This document shows positions 17,493 through 26,122 of a DNA stretch of 64,000 nt, one piece after another. The DNA lies in assembly GCA_965249215.1 (NCBI GenBank), contig CBDFLN010000002.1:1364001-1428000 (forward strand), in the 5' to 3' direction. Source of the stretch: G963667675 sp965249215 (lineage in GTDB: Bacteria; Chloroflexota; Dehalococcoidia; Lucifugimonadales; UBA3495). Position 1 is the first letter of the stretch. Each line of letters opens with the position of its first letter. The translations under genes and the position numbers were made by a program. The notes beneath the pieces are model-generated. The model saw only the letters and a program-made list of their open reading frames with translations. It had not been told where the DNA came from and made no database searches.

Positions 17493-17975
17493 ATGGCAAC
17501 GAAGGCCTCGGACGAGAAGTATTTGGGAGCGGAATTGCACCTTCCCCTGTCCCCAGACGGGCAAGTCACTGCTTATGTGTGGCCGGTGAGGATTTTTCCA
17601 TCCGAGAAATGGGAACGTAACGTTGGAGGTCCAACCATAGGGGTTCAGGTCTGTAATGAAGAAATCCTGCGTTGGGATTGCCATGAGGAACAAGGCCATT
17701 GGCACGGTGGCGGCTATGATCGTTTAATGCCCCCCGACAGAACCATCCGCCCGTTTCCTAAGGAGGCGGAAACCGTACAGGCGCAACTCGATTGGGCCTT
17801 CCAGCAAATAGATGAACGGTGTAAAGAATTGCTTGAGGAAGCAGAGCATGGCCCAGCGGCCCAGTCCCTTGACCCCTCCTTGGTCAAAGCTGCTATCTCC
17901 GGGCTCCGGGCTCATCTGGATAAAGAGGGCGATCTTCGATCAAAAGCTATACAGGATAATCTCATTTCGGCGTAA
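17493..17975 (+). CDS. uncharacterised protein, 160 aa
   Basis: No family could be named with confidence. The N-terminal half has beta-rich sequence (VTAYVWPVRIFPSEKWER, IGVQVCNEEILRWDCHEE) followed by GHWHGGGYDRLMPPD, a His/Gly/Tyr cluster that could bind a ligand or metal. The C-terminal half is helical and charged (LDWAFQQIDERCKELLEEAE). ATG 17493 is preferred over upstream codons because GGGAGAAG lies 6-8 nt before it. The stop overlaps the 4-bp target duplication of IS copy B, so the last residues may be altered by the insertion. A 3' fragment of a homologue lies at 15386-15550. Small toxin or antitoxin-like proteins sometimes look like this, but I have no motif proof. Confidence 0.65.
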   Translation: MATKASDEKYLGAELHLPLSPDGQVTAYVWPVRIFPSEKWERNVGGPTIGVQVCNEEILRWDCHEEQGHWHGGGYDRLMPPDRTIRPFPKEAETVQAQLDWAFQQIDERCKELLEEAEHGPAAQSLDPSLVKAAISGLRAHLDKEGDLRSKAIQDNLISA

Positions 17976-17976
17976 G

Positions 17977-19696
17977 CCCGAATCCACCGAAGGAGGGCGT
18001 CGGGTTAGCGTCCTGAAGCGGCAAGAAGGTGCTCCTGTGCTTCTGGGATAATGGTTTTGTAGCAAAAAACCGACCCCGGAAAAGGAGCACCCAATAGATG
18101 CTGCCACGCAACCACCCCGACCGGATCCAAATCACCTTCGACGACCGCCGCTTGGTGGCCAATGCCGGGCTGCTCCTTCCGGCCACCCTGGCGCGGCACC
18201 TCGGCCTGCCCGAACTCGTCCGGCAGCGCCTCGACCTGGGCGATGCCCCGGGGCGGGCGAACACGAGCGACAAGATGATGACGCTGGTGGCGTCTGCGCT
18301 GGCTGGGGGCGACTGCATTGACGACGCCGATGTGTTGCGCACCGGGGGGACGGCCTGCACCCTGGGCGGCACGGTCAAGGCGCCATCCACCCTGGGCACC
18401 TTCCTGCGCAGCTTCCGGTGGGGCCACGTCCGTCAACTCGACCGGGTGAGCCGCGAGTTGCTGGCCCGGGCTTGGCAGGCCGGGGCGGGACCCGGCGACG
18501 GGCCCCTGACCATTGACCTGGACTCCACCATCTGCGAGACCTACGGACTGGCCAAGGAGGGCGCACGCCACCACGGCTATACCGGCAAGCGGGGCTATCA
18601 CCCGCTGTTGGCCGTCGCCGCCGGCACCGGCGACGTGCTGATGTCCCGGCTGCGCGAGGGCCGCGCCAACACCGCCCGGGGCGCCGCCCACTTTCTGCGG
18701 GAGACGGTGGGGCGGGTACGCTACGCCGGGGCCAACGGACGACTCACGCTACGGGCCGACAGCGGGTTCTACACTCATGGCGTGGTATCCGTCTGCCGCA
18801 AGATGGATGTCCGCTTCTCCATCACCATCCGCCAGCACAAGAGCCTGCGCAATCTCATCGAGACGATACCCGAGGATGCCTGGACTCCCATTCCCTACTG
18901 GATGGACGGCGCCGCCGATGTGGCCGAGACCACCTGCACTCCCTTCCAGAGTGAACCTGACGCCGCGCCGGTGCGGCTCATCGTCCGGCGTGTGAAGCCC
19001 ACGCCCGGTTCCCAGTTGGCCCTCTTCGCCAAATACAGCTATCACGGCTTCATCACCGACCGGGACGGGGAGTTGCTCGAACTGGAGGCTGACCATCGCC
19101 GCCACGCCGAGATCGAGAATGCCATACGCGACCTCAAGTACGGCGTCGGGCTCAACCATCTCCCCTCGGGCCGCTTCGCCGCCAACGGCGCCTGGCTGGC
19201 CGTCCAGACGATGGCCCACAACCTGGCCCGCTGGACCGCGCGGATCGGTCTGGGAGAGCGGATAGCCACCACCAAGACCCTCCGGCGGCGGTTCTTCTCC
19301 CTGGCCGGACGGCTCACCCGCTCGGCACGCCGGTTGACCCTGCATCTTCCGGATCGCTGGCCTTGGGCTGAGAAGTTCAGCCGCGCCTTGGCCCGGCTGC
19401 GAGCCATTCCACTCCCGGCCTGACGGCACCGTCGGCGACCGACCCACCCACCGGACAACCGAAGATCCCCGCAGACTCGCGCCAGCCCGGTCCGAGAGAG
19501 TTCCCTGCTGCGTATTCTCTCGCCATCCCGCGCATCGCAGCTCCTGCAGACGCCCATAGGGGCCCCTGTGCGGCGATGAAGACCGTCCGCCGACCTCCCT
19601 ACCCCAAATGGAACCCAGGCTATTTCCCCTGTAGCTCCCTCATCCCCCTTCCGCTTTCCTCACGCCGTCCATCGGTGTCCTTCGGTGGATTCGGGG
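17977..19696 (+). mobile_element. IS1380-family insertion sequence, copy B (1720 bp)
   Basis: Ends CCCGAATCC and GGATTCGGGG with 18-bp inverted repeats. The target duplication TAAG is at 17973-17976 and 19697-19700, overlapping the stop region of the unknown gene at 17493. Copies A and B are inverted and bracket 15327-17976. Because each has its own different 4-bp duplication, they inserted separately and do not form one composite transposon. Confidence 0.95.
18098..19423 (+). CDS. IS1380-family transposase, copy B, 441 aa
   Basis: The predicted protein is identical to copies A and C, with the intact DDE set (Asp in IDLDST, Asp in RADSGFY, Glu in HAEIENAI). The start ATG follows GGAAAAGGAGCACCC within the 5' end of the element. 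Nothing in the frame suggests decay. Confidence 0.95.
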   Translation: MLPRNHPDRIQITFDDRRLVANAGLLLPATLARHLGLPELVRQRLDLGDAPGRANTSDKMMTLVASALAGGDCIDDADVLRTGGTACTLGGTVKAPSTLGTFLRSFRWGHVRQLDRVSRELLARAWQAGAGPGDGPLTIDLDSTICETYGLAKEGARHHGYTGKRGYHPLLAVAAGTGDVLMSRLREGRANTARGAAHFLRETVGRVRYAGANGRLTLRADSGFYTHGVVSVCRKMDVRFSITIRQHKSLRNLIETIPEDAWTPIPYWMDGAADVAETTCTPFQSEPDAAPVRLIVRRVKPTPGSQLALFAKYSYHGFITDRDGELLELEADHRRHAEIENAIRDLKYGVGLNHLPSGRFAANGAWLAVQTMAHNLARWTARIGLGERIATTKTLRRRFFSLAGRLTRSARRLTLHLPDRWPWAEKFSRALARLRAIPLPA

Positions 19697-19765
19697 TAAG
19701 GCCGGCGACGTTCCCCGTCAGGTAATCATTGATCGAACCTGGCGGACAGCATGTTCTAAGATTTT

Positions 19766-19798
19766 AAAGCCCCGGCTATTTCAGCCGGGGCTTTTTTT
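19766..19798 (+). terminator. rho-independent terminator
   Basis: AAAGCCCCGGCT, a 5-nt loop, AGCCGGGGCTTT and a run of seven T form a strong intrinsic terminator. It lies 66 bp past IS copy B. It probably ended the transcript of the gene at 17493 before the IS inserted. Confidence 0.85.
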
Positions 19799-19973
19799 CG
19801 TTTCAGGGTTTGAAGGGTCTACAGGACGGGAGGTACGGGGAGTTCCCTAAGCTGTTGGCGCCAAATCGACTATCGAAGTCGACGCGACGTGACACTTCAA
19901 TGCCGACAGCGCGATTGACCTGCCTTGAAACAGGATGGCCTTGGATAGGGAAGGCTTCAGAGCGCTGCAGTCA

Positions 19974-19991
19974 CCCGGCTGCGCAGCCGGG
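19974..19991. repeat. 18-bp perfect palindrome
   Basis: CCCGGCTGCGCAGCCGGG is self-complementary, 36 bp upstream of the patatin fragment. Confidence 0.6.
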
Positions 19992-20026
19992 AGATCCAGA
20001 ACATAAATGAAGGTGGGTGGACACTC

Positions 20027-20530
20027 GTGTCGGATCTCGGCTTTTTTCATGGTAGGAGATTGACCGAATATTTTAATGTCGCAATGATGAACCGTGCGGA
20101 GATTCTTGGCTTCCAACCTAAGAACAACCTTACGTTCGAGGAGCACCTGGATATCTTCCGCGTTAAGCTTGGTGTTATGGGGTCAAACCTCCAGAATATG
20201 CAAAGTGTTCTATTCTCCGCCGATACTACTCCGAAATTCCCCGTTGCAACTGCAATAAGAATTTCGATGAGCGTCCCAATGATATTTAAGCCAATCGTGA
20301 TACGCTCAAACGACCGTGACCTATTGAAAGTAGCGAGTTATGCCAGTTGTGAACCTCCCAAGCTGTCAGCAGACGACTTGGAGGGAGTATGGGTCGACGG
20401 AGGACTCTTCAATAATATCCCTTTGAGGGTGTTGGACACCGACATGCAGGAGCGCGGACTAAAAACTCTAGGTCTTCGACTTGGCCGACGAGATCGAAAC
20501 GAGATTAACAACATTGTTGGCAACCAGCAA
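20027..20530 (+). pseudogene. patatin-like phospholipase fragment
   Basis: The frame from GTG 20027 encodes the second half of a patatin domain: DLGFFHGRRLTEYFN, LTFEEHLDIF, ATAIRISMSVPMIFKPI and GVWVDGGLFNNIPLRVLD, whose DGG carries the catalytic Asp. The N-terminal part with the oxyanion Gly-rich loop and the GXSXG serine motif is missing, so lipase activity is impossible. The 3' end runs into the right end of the IS3 element (junction near 20530), which cuts off the normal C-terminus. The gene is thus truncated at both ends. Patatin proteins occur as effectors in anti-phage systems, but nothing nearby supports that here. Confidence 0.75.
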
Positions 20531-20906
20531 AAACGGGACAGTGTGAGACCCGAGAGATCAGGGGCCTGATTGAGGTCTAGTCAGCTCCCTTAGGGCCCTG
20601 TTGTGTCGTCTTCGCCGTTGGATTGTCTGGGCCTGCACCTCCTTCCTGCGTCGTAGGATGTTCTCTCTTCTGCCCCTCAGCACATCAGAGGGCGTCACGT
20701 TGCCCAGGGCTGTTGGCAACCAGCAAAAACGGGACAGTGTGAGACCCGAGAGATCAGGGGCCTGATTGAGGTCTAGTCAGCTCCCTTAGGGTCCTGTTGT
20801 GTCGTCTTCGCCGTTGGATTGTCTGGGCCTGCACCTCCTTCCTGCGTCGTAGGATGTTCTCTCTTCTGCCCCTCAGCACATCAGAGGGCGTCACGTTGCC
20901 CAGGGC
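20515..20906. repeat. 196-bp tandem duplication of the IS3 right end plus flank
   Basis: The block starting TGTTGGCAACCAGC at 20515 repeats at 20711 with a period of 196 bp and at least one base difference (GGGCCC against GGGTCC). It contains 15-16 bp of patatin-side flank, the right inverted repeat (GGGACA...ACCCGAGAGAT) and the last ~45 codons of OrfB up to an internal GCCCAGGGC. Confidence 0.9.
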
Positions 20907-21803
20907 CTTGTGGTAGCGCCGGTAGTTGTAGTAGCTGACGAAGGCCACTATGGCCGCCTCCAAGTCTGCAGGCAACTCGTACGGCAGTTGGTTCACGTCA
21001 CGCTTGAGGGTCTGGTGGTAGCGCTCCAGCTTGCCGTTGGTCTGAGGGTGGAAGGGTGTTGCCAGTATGTGCTTGATGCCCACCATGCCCAGGTAGTCCC
21101 TGAAAGCCCGGGATACATAGCCGGGGCCGTTGTCGCTCAGTAGCCTGGTCCGGTCTTCTATCGGGATCTGGTCCATGCCGGTCCTGTCCACCGCCTCCTG
21201 GACTACTTCGATGAAGGAGTCGGATGTCATATCCCTTTGAAGCTTGTGGGCCAGGCCTGTCCTGAGCTTGCCGAAGGGATGAAGCGGGAGTAGTCGTCCA
21301 TGACGGTGACCATGTAGTAGTAGCCCCAGCCCACCACCCTGAAGTAGGAGGCATCGGTGGCCCACATCTGGTGGGGGCCGGTGGTCTTCAGGTGGTATTC
21401 CTTGCCCGCAGCCAGCCGCATCTCAGGCCTCTTCACCAGCCCCTCCCGGCGTAGGATGCGGTAGACCGTGGACTCTGATACGGAGAAGCCCATGTTGTCG
21501 GTGGTCCATGCGGCCAACTGCCGGCAGCTCAGGTCTGGCATCTCCTTGGCTGCCGACAGAACAGAGTCTACTTCCTTGGTAGTCAGCTTGTTCCATGGGG
21601 GATTGCCACCTCCCGCGTCGTCCTCAAGTCCTTGCTGCTCCTTCCGCCTCAGCCACCGGTAGTAGGTGCTCCTGGGTACTCCCAGTTCACCTAGTGCCCT
21701 GCGTTTAGGGAGGCCGGAGGAAGCCACCTTGTCCAGCACCTCCGCCTTCTCTGCGCCACTCATCCGCCGATACCGCCGGCGCCCTGCGGCATGGGTATGG
21801 CCG
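20754..21803 (-). pseudogene. IS3-family OrfB (transposase), copy 1, frameshifted
   Basis: It encodes the IS3 OrfB domains in order: RRYRRMSGAEKAEVL, a helix-turn-helix with LGELGVPRSTYYRWL, then the integrase core with Asp in HQMWATDASYF, Asp in LLSDNGPGYVSRAF and Glu in NGKLERYHQTLKR. All three catalytic residues are present. The frame is broken between SRFI and LAHKLQ by a 23-bp insertion at 21255-21277. That insertion is, on the coding strand, a near copy (23 of 24) of CCCTTCGACAAGCTCAGGAC found at 24413. The reading frame is otherwise complete to the TGA at 20754. Confidence 0.85.
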
Positions 21804-22167
21804 TTTTTTTGAGACGATAGACCTCTAGGGACAGATCGGCCACCAGATGCTTCAGCTCTCCGTTCTCTCGCTTTAGCAGATGGACCTCGTCCCTGGTGGC
21901 GTCTCGCACGCTGTCTCGGGTAAGCCTCTCCTTCCCCGCCTCCATGAACTCTTTGGTCCACGAGTAATAGGAGTGAGGCTTGATTCCTTCCCGCCGGCAC
22001 AGATCACTCACGGTGACCTCGCGGCGGAAGCCCTCCAGCACAATGCGAATCTTCTCTTCCGGGGTGTACTTGCGCCTAGTAGCAGCCTTAACCGTTCTGA
22101 CGAAGGACCTGGCCGCCTCTGTGCGTTCATCGGCGGCGGTTGCTTTACCTGTTTCTGTCTGGGACAT
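21760..22167 (-). CDS. IS3-family OrfA, copy 1, 135 aa
   Basis: The small DNA-binding frame of an IS3 element. RKYTPEEKIRIVLEGFR begins the helix-turn-helix, TVSDLCRREGIKPHSYYSW its recognition part, and LLKRENGELKHLVADLSLEV is the leucine-zipper-like segment before the frameshift site. It overlaps OrfB by ~45 nt. The T7 run (A7 on the coding strand) at 21804-21810 in the context CTC AAA AAA ACG is a classic -1 slippery site that would yield the OrfAB fusion (RLKKNGHTHAAG...). Confidence 0.9.
   Translation of the reverse strand: MSQTETGKATAADERTEAARSFVRTVKAATRRKYTPEEKIRIVLEGFRREVTVSDLCRREGIKPHSYYSWTKEFMEAGKERLTRDSVRDATRDEVHLLKRENGELKHLVADLSLEVYRLKKTAIPMPQGAGGIGG
21804..21810 (-). promoter_or_regulatory. 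programmed -1 frameshift site (A7) of IS3 copy 1
   Basis: A7 on the coding strand; slipping by -1 joins OrfA to the OrfB frame. The same site is at 23092-23098 in copy 2. Recoding at A7 is known for many IS3 members. Confidence 0.75.
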
Positions 22168-22277
22168 ATCAACTCCTCTATCTGAAGTACTCTACCTCAT
22201 CCAGGGAGCTGACCTCACCCCACATCTCTCGGGTTTTTCTACCCCTTCGGGTGTCCCATTGTCGCTGACGACCTACA

Positions 22278-23091
22278 GCCCAGGGCCTTGTGGTAGCGCC
22301 GGTAGTTGTAGTAGCTGACGAAGGCCACTATGGCCGCTTCCAAGTCTGAAGGCAACTCGTACGGCAGTTGGTTCACGTCACGCTTGAGGGTCTGGTGGTA
22401 GCGCTCCAGCTTGCCGTTGGTCTGAGGGTGGAAGGGTGTTGCCAGTATGTGCTTGATGCCCACCATGCCCAGGTAGTCCCTGAAAGCCCGGGATACATAG
22501 CCGGGGCCGTTGTCGCTCAGTAGCCTGGTCCGGTCTTCTATCGGGATCTGGTCCATGCCGGTCCTGTCCACCGCCTCCTGGACTACTTCGATGAAGGAGT
22601 CGGATGTCATATCCCTTTGAAGCTTGTGGGCCAGAAGTGTAAATAACCGCGGTCTATAGAAATGAAGCGGGAGTAGTCATCCATGACGGTGACCATGTAG
22701 TAGTAGCCCCAACCCACCACCCTGAAGTAGGAGGCATCCGTGGCCCACATCTGGTGGGGGCCGGTGGTCTTGCGATGGTACTCCTTGCCCGCAGCCAGCC
22801 GCATCTCAGGCCTCTTCACCAGCCCCTCCCGGCGCAAAACGCGGTAGACCGTAGACTCTGATACGGAGAAGCCCATGTTGTCGGTGGTCCATGCGGCCAA
22901 CTGCCGGCAGCTCAAGTCTGGCATCTCCCTGCCGCCTCAGCCACCGGTAGTAGGTGCTCTTGGGGACTCCCAGTTCACCTAGTGCCTTGCGTTTAGGGAG
23001 GCCGGAGGAAGCCACCTTGTTCAGCACCTCCGCCTTCTCTGCGCCACTCATCCGCCGATACCGCCGGCGCCCTGCGGCATGGGTATGGCCG
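22278..23091 (-). pseudogene. IS3-family OrfB, copy 2, deleted and frameshifted
   Basis: The same domains as copy 1, but with three lesions. A deletion of roughly 95 bp occurs at about 22926 (loss of the linker after STYYRWLRR). A replacement of one base by 27 bases at 22635-22661 lies at the same point between SRFI and LAHKLQ where copy 1 has its insert. The C-terminus is truncated after YHKALG. The DDE Asp, Asp and Glu are still visible. The 27-base insert is unrelated to that of copy 1. Confidence 0.85.
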
Positions 23092-23455
23092 TTTTTTTGA
23101 GACGATAGACCTCTAGGGACAGATCGGCGACCAGATGCTTCAGCTCTCCGTTCTCTCGCTTTAGCAGATGGACCTCGTCCCTGGTGGTGTCTCGCACGCT
23201 GTCTCGGGTAAGCCTCTCCTTCCCCGCCTCCATGAACTCTTTGGTCCACGAGTAGGAGGAGTGAGGCTTGATTCCTTCCCGCCTGCACAGATCACTCACG
23301 GTGACCTCGCGGCGGAAGCCCTCCAGCACGATGCGAATCTTCTCTTCTGGGGTGTACTTGCGCCTAGTAGCAGCCTTAACCGTGCGGACGAAGGACCTGG
23401 CCGCCTCTGTGCGTTCATCGGCGGCCGTTGCTTTACCTGTTTCTGTTTGGGACAT
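23048..23455 (-). CDS. IS3-family OrfA, copy 2, 135 aa
   Basis: Nearly identical to OrfA of copy 1 (changes such as SYYSW to SSYSW and DATRD to DTTRD). The frame is intact with the helix-turn-helix and zipper regions and the A7 slippery site at 23092-23098, but it cannot give an active fusion because OrfB is broken. Confidence 0.85.
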   Translation of the reverse strand: MSQTETGKATAADERTEAARSFVRTVKAATRRKYTPEEKIRIVLEGFRREVTVSDLCRREGIKPHSSYSWTKEFMEAGKERLTRDSVRDTTRDEVHLLKRENGELKHLVADLSLEVYRLKKTAIPMPQGAGGIGG

Positions 23456-23580
23456 TCCAACTCCTCTATCTGAAGTAATCTACCTCATCCAGGGAGCTGA
23501 CCCCACCCCACATCTCTCGGGTTTTTCTACCCCTTCGGGTGTCCCATTATCGCTGACGACCTACACATGAGCAGTTCCAA

Positions 23581-24273
23581 TTGTTCCCTCGGATGCGTAT
23601 TCCAACCGAGATGTTGTCCGCCACTTACCAGTTGCACGTAATTCAAGCGATCCGACGCAACCCGGAAGTTGATAAGGACGGCATATATGCCAAAGCGCTT
23701 CAGGACATTGCCGGCGGACAGAACCCCGCGGCCTTTGACCGTGTTCGCAAGTGCATTGACGAGGTGCTGGCAAACCCCAAGTCCAAAAGAAACCGCAAAA
23801 GGTTGCTGGCGGACTCCCGCTGGCTTAACCAGGATGATGACTCTTACCCGAACATCGTCGAGTTCAACCGCAGATTCCTGAATGATCAAGGGCTTGGCCC
23901 ACTGTTGACGGTTTTGGTGCTGGAGGCCATGCAACTTGATACAGTTGCCATAGACGCCTTTCGGGGAGGGGATGCCGTCACCGCTGCCTACGGAAAACGA
24001 CAGACGCAGGAGCAGAAAAGATTGGGGAAAAGGCTTCAACAAGTACTCAAGCGATTCGAGACATCGGACGAGCCTGCGGCGAAGGAAGCGGCGGACTGCT
24101 ACTTGGAGTATCGCTTCCTGCGCGACGGCAATTTCCCGGGTTACAAGAGACAAGTTGAGCAAGAAGAGGCCGCAAGACACGAAGAGTATTATCGAACATG
24201 GTTCAGGAGATTAGACGAAGCGCTGGGGTATCCACCCGCCCCCCGTGGCCGTCCCCGCAATAGCCGGAGGTAA
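23581..24273 (+). CDS. uncharacterised protein, ~230 aa, 5' end uncertain
   Basis: The frame is open from 23557 and encodes a hydrophilic, mostly helical protein: LSATYQLHVIQAIRRNP, QDIAGGQNPAAFDRVRKCID, then RLGKRLQQVLKRFETSDEPAAKEAADCYLEYRFLRDG and a basic end (PRGRPRNSRR). There is no convincing start: the first family-neutral codon is TTG 23581 and an internal ATG is at 23593. No ribosome site is evident. The IS3 flank ends ~15 bp upstream, so the N-terminus was probably removed by the insertion. I do not recognise the family. It may originally have belonged with the patatin gene on the other side of the IS block. Confidence 0.5.
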   Translation: MFPRMRIPTEMLSATYQLHVIQAIRRNPEVDKDGIYAKALQDIAGGQNPAAFDRVRKCIDEVLANPKSKRNRKRLLADSRWLNQDDDSYPNIVEFNRRFLNDQGLGPLLTVLVLEAMQLDTVAIDAFRGGDAVTAAYGKRQTQEQKRLGKRLQQVLKRFETSDEPAAKEAADCYLEYRFLRDGNFPGYKRQVEQEEAARHEEYYRTWFRRLDEALGYPPAPRGRPRNSRR

Positions 24274-24412
24274 GTGTGGATTCTTTTTGGCGTTTAGAGA
24301 ATGGAGCCCACTGAGGGCCCAAGGGCTATGGGTTGAAAGACTGTGTACAGAACAAGTAACACATAATCGATTAACCGGGCCATAATGTGCCTGTATCGGG
24401 GTAAATACGGAC

Positions 24413-24840
24413 CCTTCGACAAGCTCAGGACAGGCCCTTCGACTCAGCTCAGGACAGGCCCTTCGATTTCCCTCAGGGCGGACGGACAGCCTAGGCCCAA
24501 CCTATGCAATGGTCTTCATGCGGAGGAACGACGGTTGTGCAAAAGTCTCCTTTCGCGGGAGTGACGGCCTGGTGGCGGGTCCCTTCGATTTCCCTCAGGG
24601 CGAACGGACGGCCTAGGCCCAACCTATGCAATAGTCTTCATGCGGAGGAACGACGGTTGTGTAAAAGTCTCCTTTCGCGGGAGTGACGGCCTGGTGGCGG
24701 GTCCCTTCGACTCTGCTCAGGACAGGCCCTTCGACGACCTCAGGACACGCCCTTCTCACGCTCAGTATAAACTCCGCGACGGAGAATCCCGAGACGGGCC
24801 GACCCCACACCCCAGACCCTTCGCTCCGCTCAGGGTGACA
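24413..24840. repeat. cluster of TTCGAC/CTCAGG repeat units
   Basis: At least seven units of the short repeat lie here in the same orientation, for example CCCTTCGACAAGCTCAGGAC at 24413, CCCTTCGACTCAGCTCAGG, CCCTTCGATTTCCCTCAGGG (twice), CCCTTCGACTCTGCTCAGG and CCCTTCGCTCCGCTCAGGG. This is the densest cluster in the window and the region 24274-25003 has no gene. Confidence 0.85.
24459..24702. repeat. 122-bp tandem duplication
   Basis: 24459-24580 and 24581-24702 are direct copies with a few changes, each beginning CCCTTCGATTTCCCTCAGGG and ending GGCCTGGTGGCGGGT. A third unit begins at 24703 but diverges after the repeat core. Confidence 0.9.
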
Positions 24841-25003
24841 AGCCTTTCATCCTGTTAGGGACTCTAAGTTAATCCGGCTAGAGCGCGAACTCACCGCGGC
24901 CAATGAAGGCCGACCATTTGCGGGTTGCGATTCATCCCGCCGACATTCGGGGGAGGGACAGGACTCCTTGCCAGTTGCTACAAGTAGGGGAAAAAGCTGA
25001 CGA

Positions 25004-25771
25004 CTATTGCTTTCCCTGTTCACCCCAGCCGGCGAGAAATCCTTCGGCATGGCTGGGGTCGTCCCCAAAGTACTGACGCGCTGAGACAACGTCGTCGGCC
25101 ATGTGGGAGATGATATCGGAGGCGGTCTCGGGTTGCAGCTTGCCCATGTTCAAGAAGGTGTGATAAAGGCTTGGCTCGTTTGGGTGCACGTGAAAGAACT
25201 TGCGGAAGAATTCTACGTGCGCCTGCTCTAATTCTTCCACCATCACCTCGGCTTCCTCCCGCTCGAGGTGTTCCCGCCGCATCAGGATTTGCACCCGGAC
25301 CTCCGGAGGGGCGAACAGTCCCACGTGAAAGACTCCTGGACTATTCGCCAGGATCATGTTGGCGGCCCTGCCGATGATTACCACGTCGCCCTTCCGGTAA
25401 AGGTTGTTGACCACGGTAGTGGTGGCCTCTATAAAGTCCTTGTCGTCGACATTGGTGGATTTTGTGGCCTGGGCGGTGCCCAAGGCAGGATAGGCGTTGG
25501 GAGGTAAGGTCATCAGCGCCCCGCCGGCATAAACCTCGCCACTGATTGCTGAGCGCTCCAACATCGTCTGTATGAAGCGGCCCAACCTGTCTCTAAACCG
25601 GTCGATCCTCTGCTCTTTGTTTATCAACACGCCAACAGGCCTCTCTAAAAGCTTGGCGGCCTCGGTCAGCACCAGCCGATCAACGAAATCGAGGCTCAAC
25701 TTTCTGGCCACCATCTGGCCGATGGGAATAGCTCCGCAGCCATAAGGGCCGTTAATCGTGATGACGGGCAT
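25004..25771 (-). CDS. cytidylate kinase-like family protein, 255 aa
   Basis: Resembles the cytidylate-kinase-like P-loop family often annotated AAA_26. It begins MPVITINGPYGCGAIPIGQMVA, where a degenerate glycine loop replaces the usual GXXGXGK and no Lys is present at the expected place. It then has LSLDFVDRLVLTEAAK, GDVVIIGRAANMIL and HVGLFAPPEVRVQILMRRE in the family order. The C-terminal FLNMGKLQPETASDIISHM is typical. Genuine CMP kinase activity is doubtful because of the altered P-loop. It ends the minus-strand run and is separated from the M24 gene by a repeat-rich 350-bp gap. Start at 25771 with AAAGGAGAG upstream. Confidence 0.75.
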   Translation of the reverse strand: MPVITINGPYGCGAIPIGQMVARKLSLDFVDRLVLTEAAKLLERPVGVLINKEQRIDRFRDRLGRFIQTMLERSAISGEVYAGGALMTLPPNAYPALGTAQATKSTNVDDKDFIEATTTVVNNLYRKGDVVIIGRAANMILANSPGVFHVGLFAPPEVRVQILMRREHLEREEAEVMVEELEQAHVEFFRKFFHVHPNEPSLYHTFLNMGKLQPETASDIISHMADDVVSARQYFGDDPSHAEGFLAGWGEQGKQ

Positions 25772-25998
25772 GGGACTCTCCTTTGGTTATGGAATTGGCC
25801 TTTACTTCTTGAACTCTATATCAGGCCTGAGCTCCATATCCGGGAATCGTCGATGACCTAGACCGGTATTCTGAATGGGCGTCTAGTTGTTCAATCAATC
25901 ACTCTTATCGTGAGGTTAAGCAGAAATGCCGGGATTGTCAACATTGCGTGGGTTACGTCAGGGTCTTGCGATTGTCGGACAGGATGAGGGGCAATCGG

Positions 25999-26096
25999 TG
26001 TCCCCCTCACCCCAACCCTTCCCCTGAGGGCGAGGGGGTTAGTTGCCTGGTTGATGAAACCCTCTCCCTGAGGGAGAAGGGATTAGTTGCCTGGGA
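25999..26096. repeat. intergenic inverted and direct repeats
   Basis: CCCCTGAGGGCGAGGGGG and CCCTCTCCCTGAGGGAGAAGGG are two hairpin-like elements, each followed by TTAGTTGCCTGG. This fills most of the 25772-26122 gap between two minus-strand genes; no gene is seen there. Confidence 0.6.
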
Positions 26097-26122
26097 TACT
26101 CGGGGCGGTTAATCGGCAGCCG

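Larger units (their letters stand above)
20730..22258 (-). mobile_element. IS3-family element, copy 1 (interrupted)
   Basis: The ends carry an imperfect inverted repeat GGGACA...ACCCGAGAGAT. The element has the IS3 arrangement of two overlapping frames with an A7 slippery site. OrfB is interrupted by a 23-bp insertion (21255-21277). No target duplication was found, as expected after the local tandem rearrangement. Confidence 0.8.
22278..23546 (-). mobile_element. IS3-family element, copy 2 (truncated)
   Basis: It starts at the internal GCCCAGGGCC, so the last ~45 codons of OrfB and the right end are missing. The left end is present and is followed by the same 20-bp flank (TTRTCGCTGACGACCTACA) as copy 1. 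It directly abuts the copy-1 flank at 22277. Several substitutions separate it from copy 1. Confidence 0.85.

Noticed and set aside
15327..17976. A composite transposon formed by the inverted IS1380 copies A and B
   Set aside because: Each copy has its own 4-bp target duplication (ATAA, TAAG); the outer flanks of the pair do not match, so they inserted one by one.
20027..20530. Patatin-based anti-phage effector
   Set aside because: The serine motif half is missing and no cyclase or sensor gene is near.
24413..24740. A CRISPR array
   Set aside because: Units are irregular in length, spacers are themselves repeated and the core is the dispersed TTCGAC repeat.
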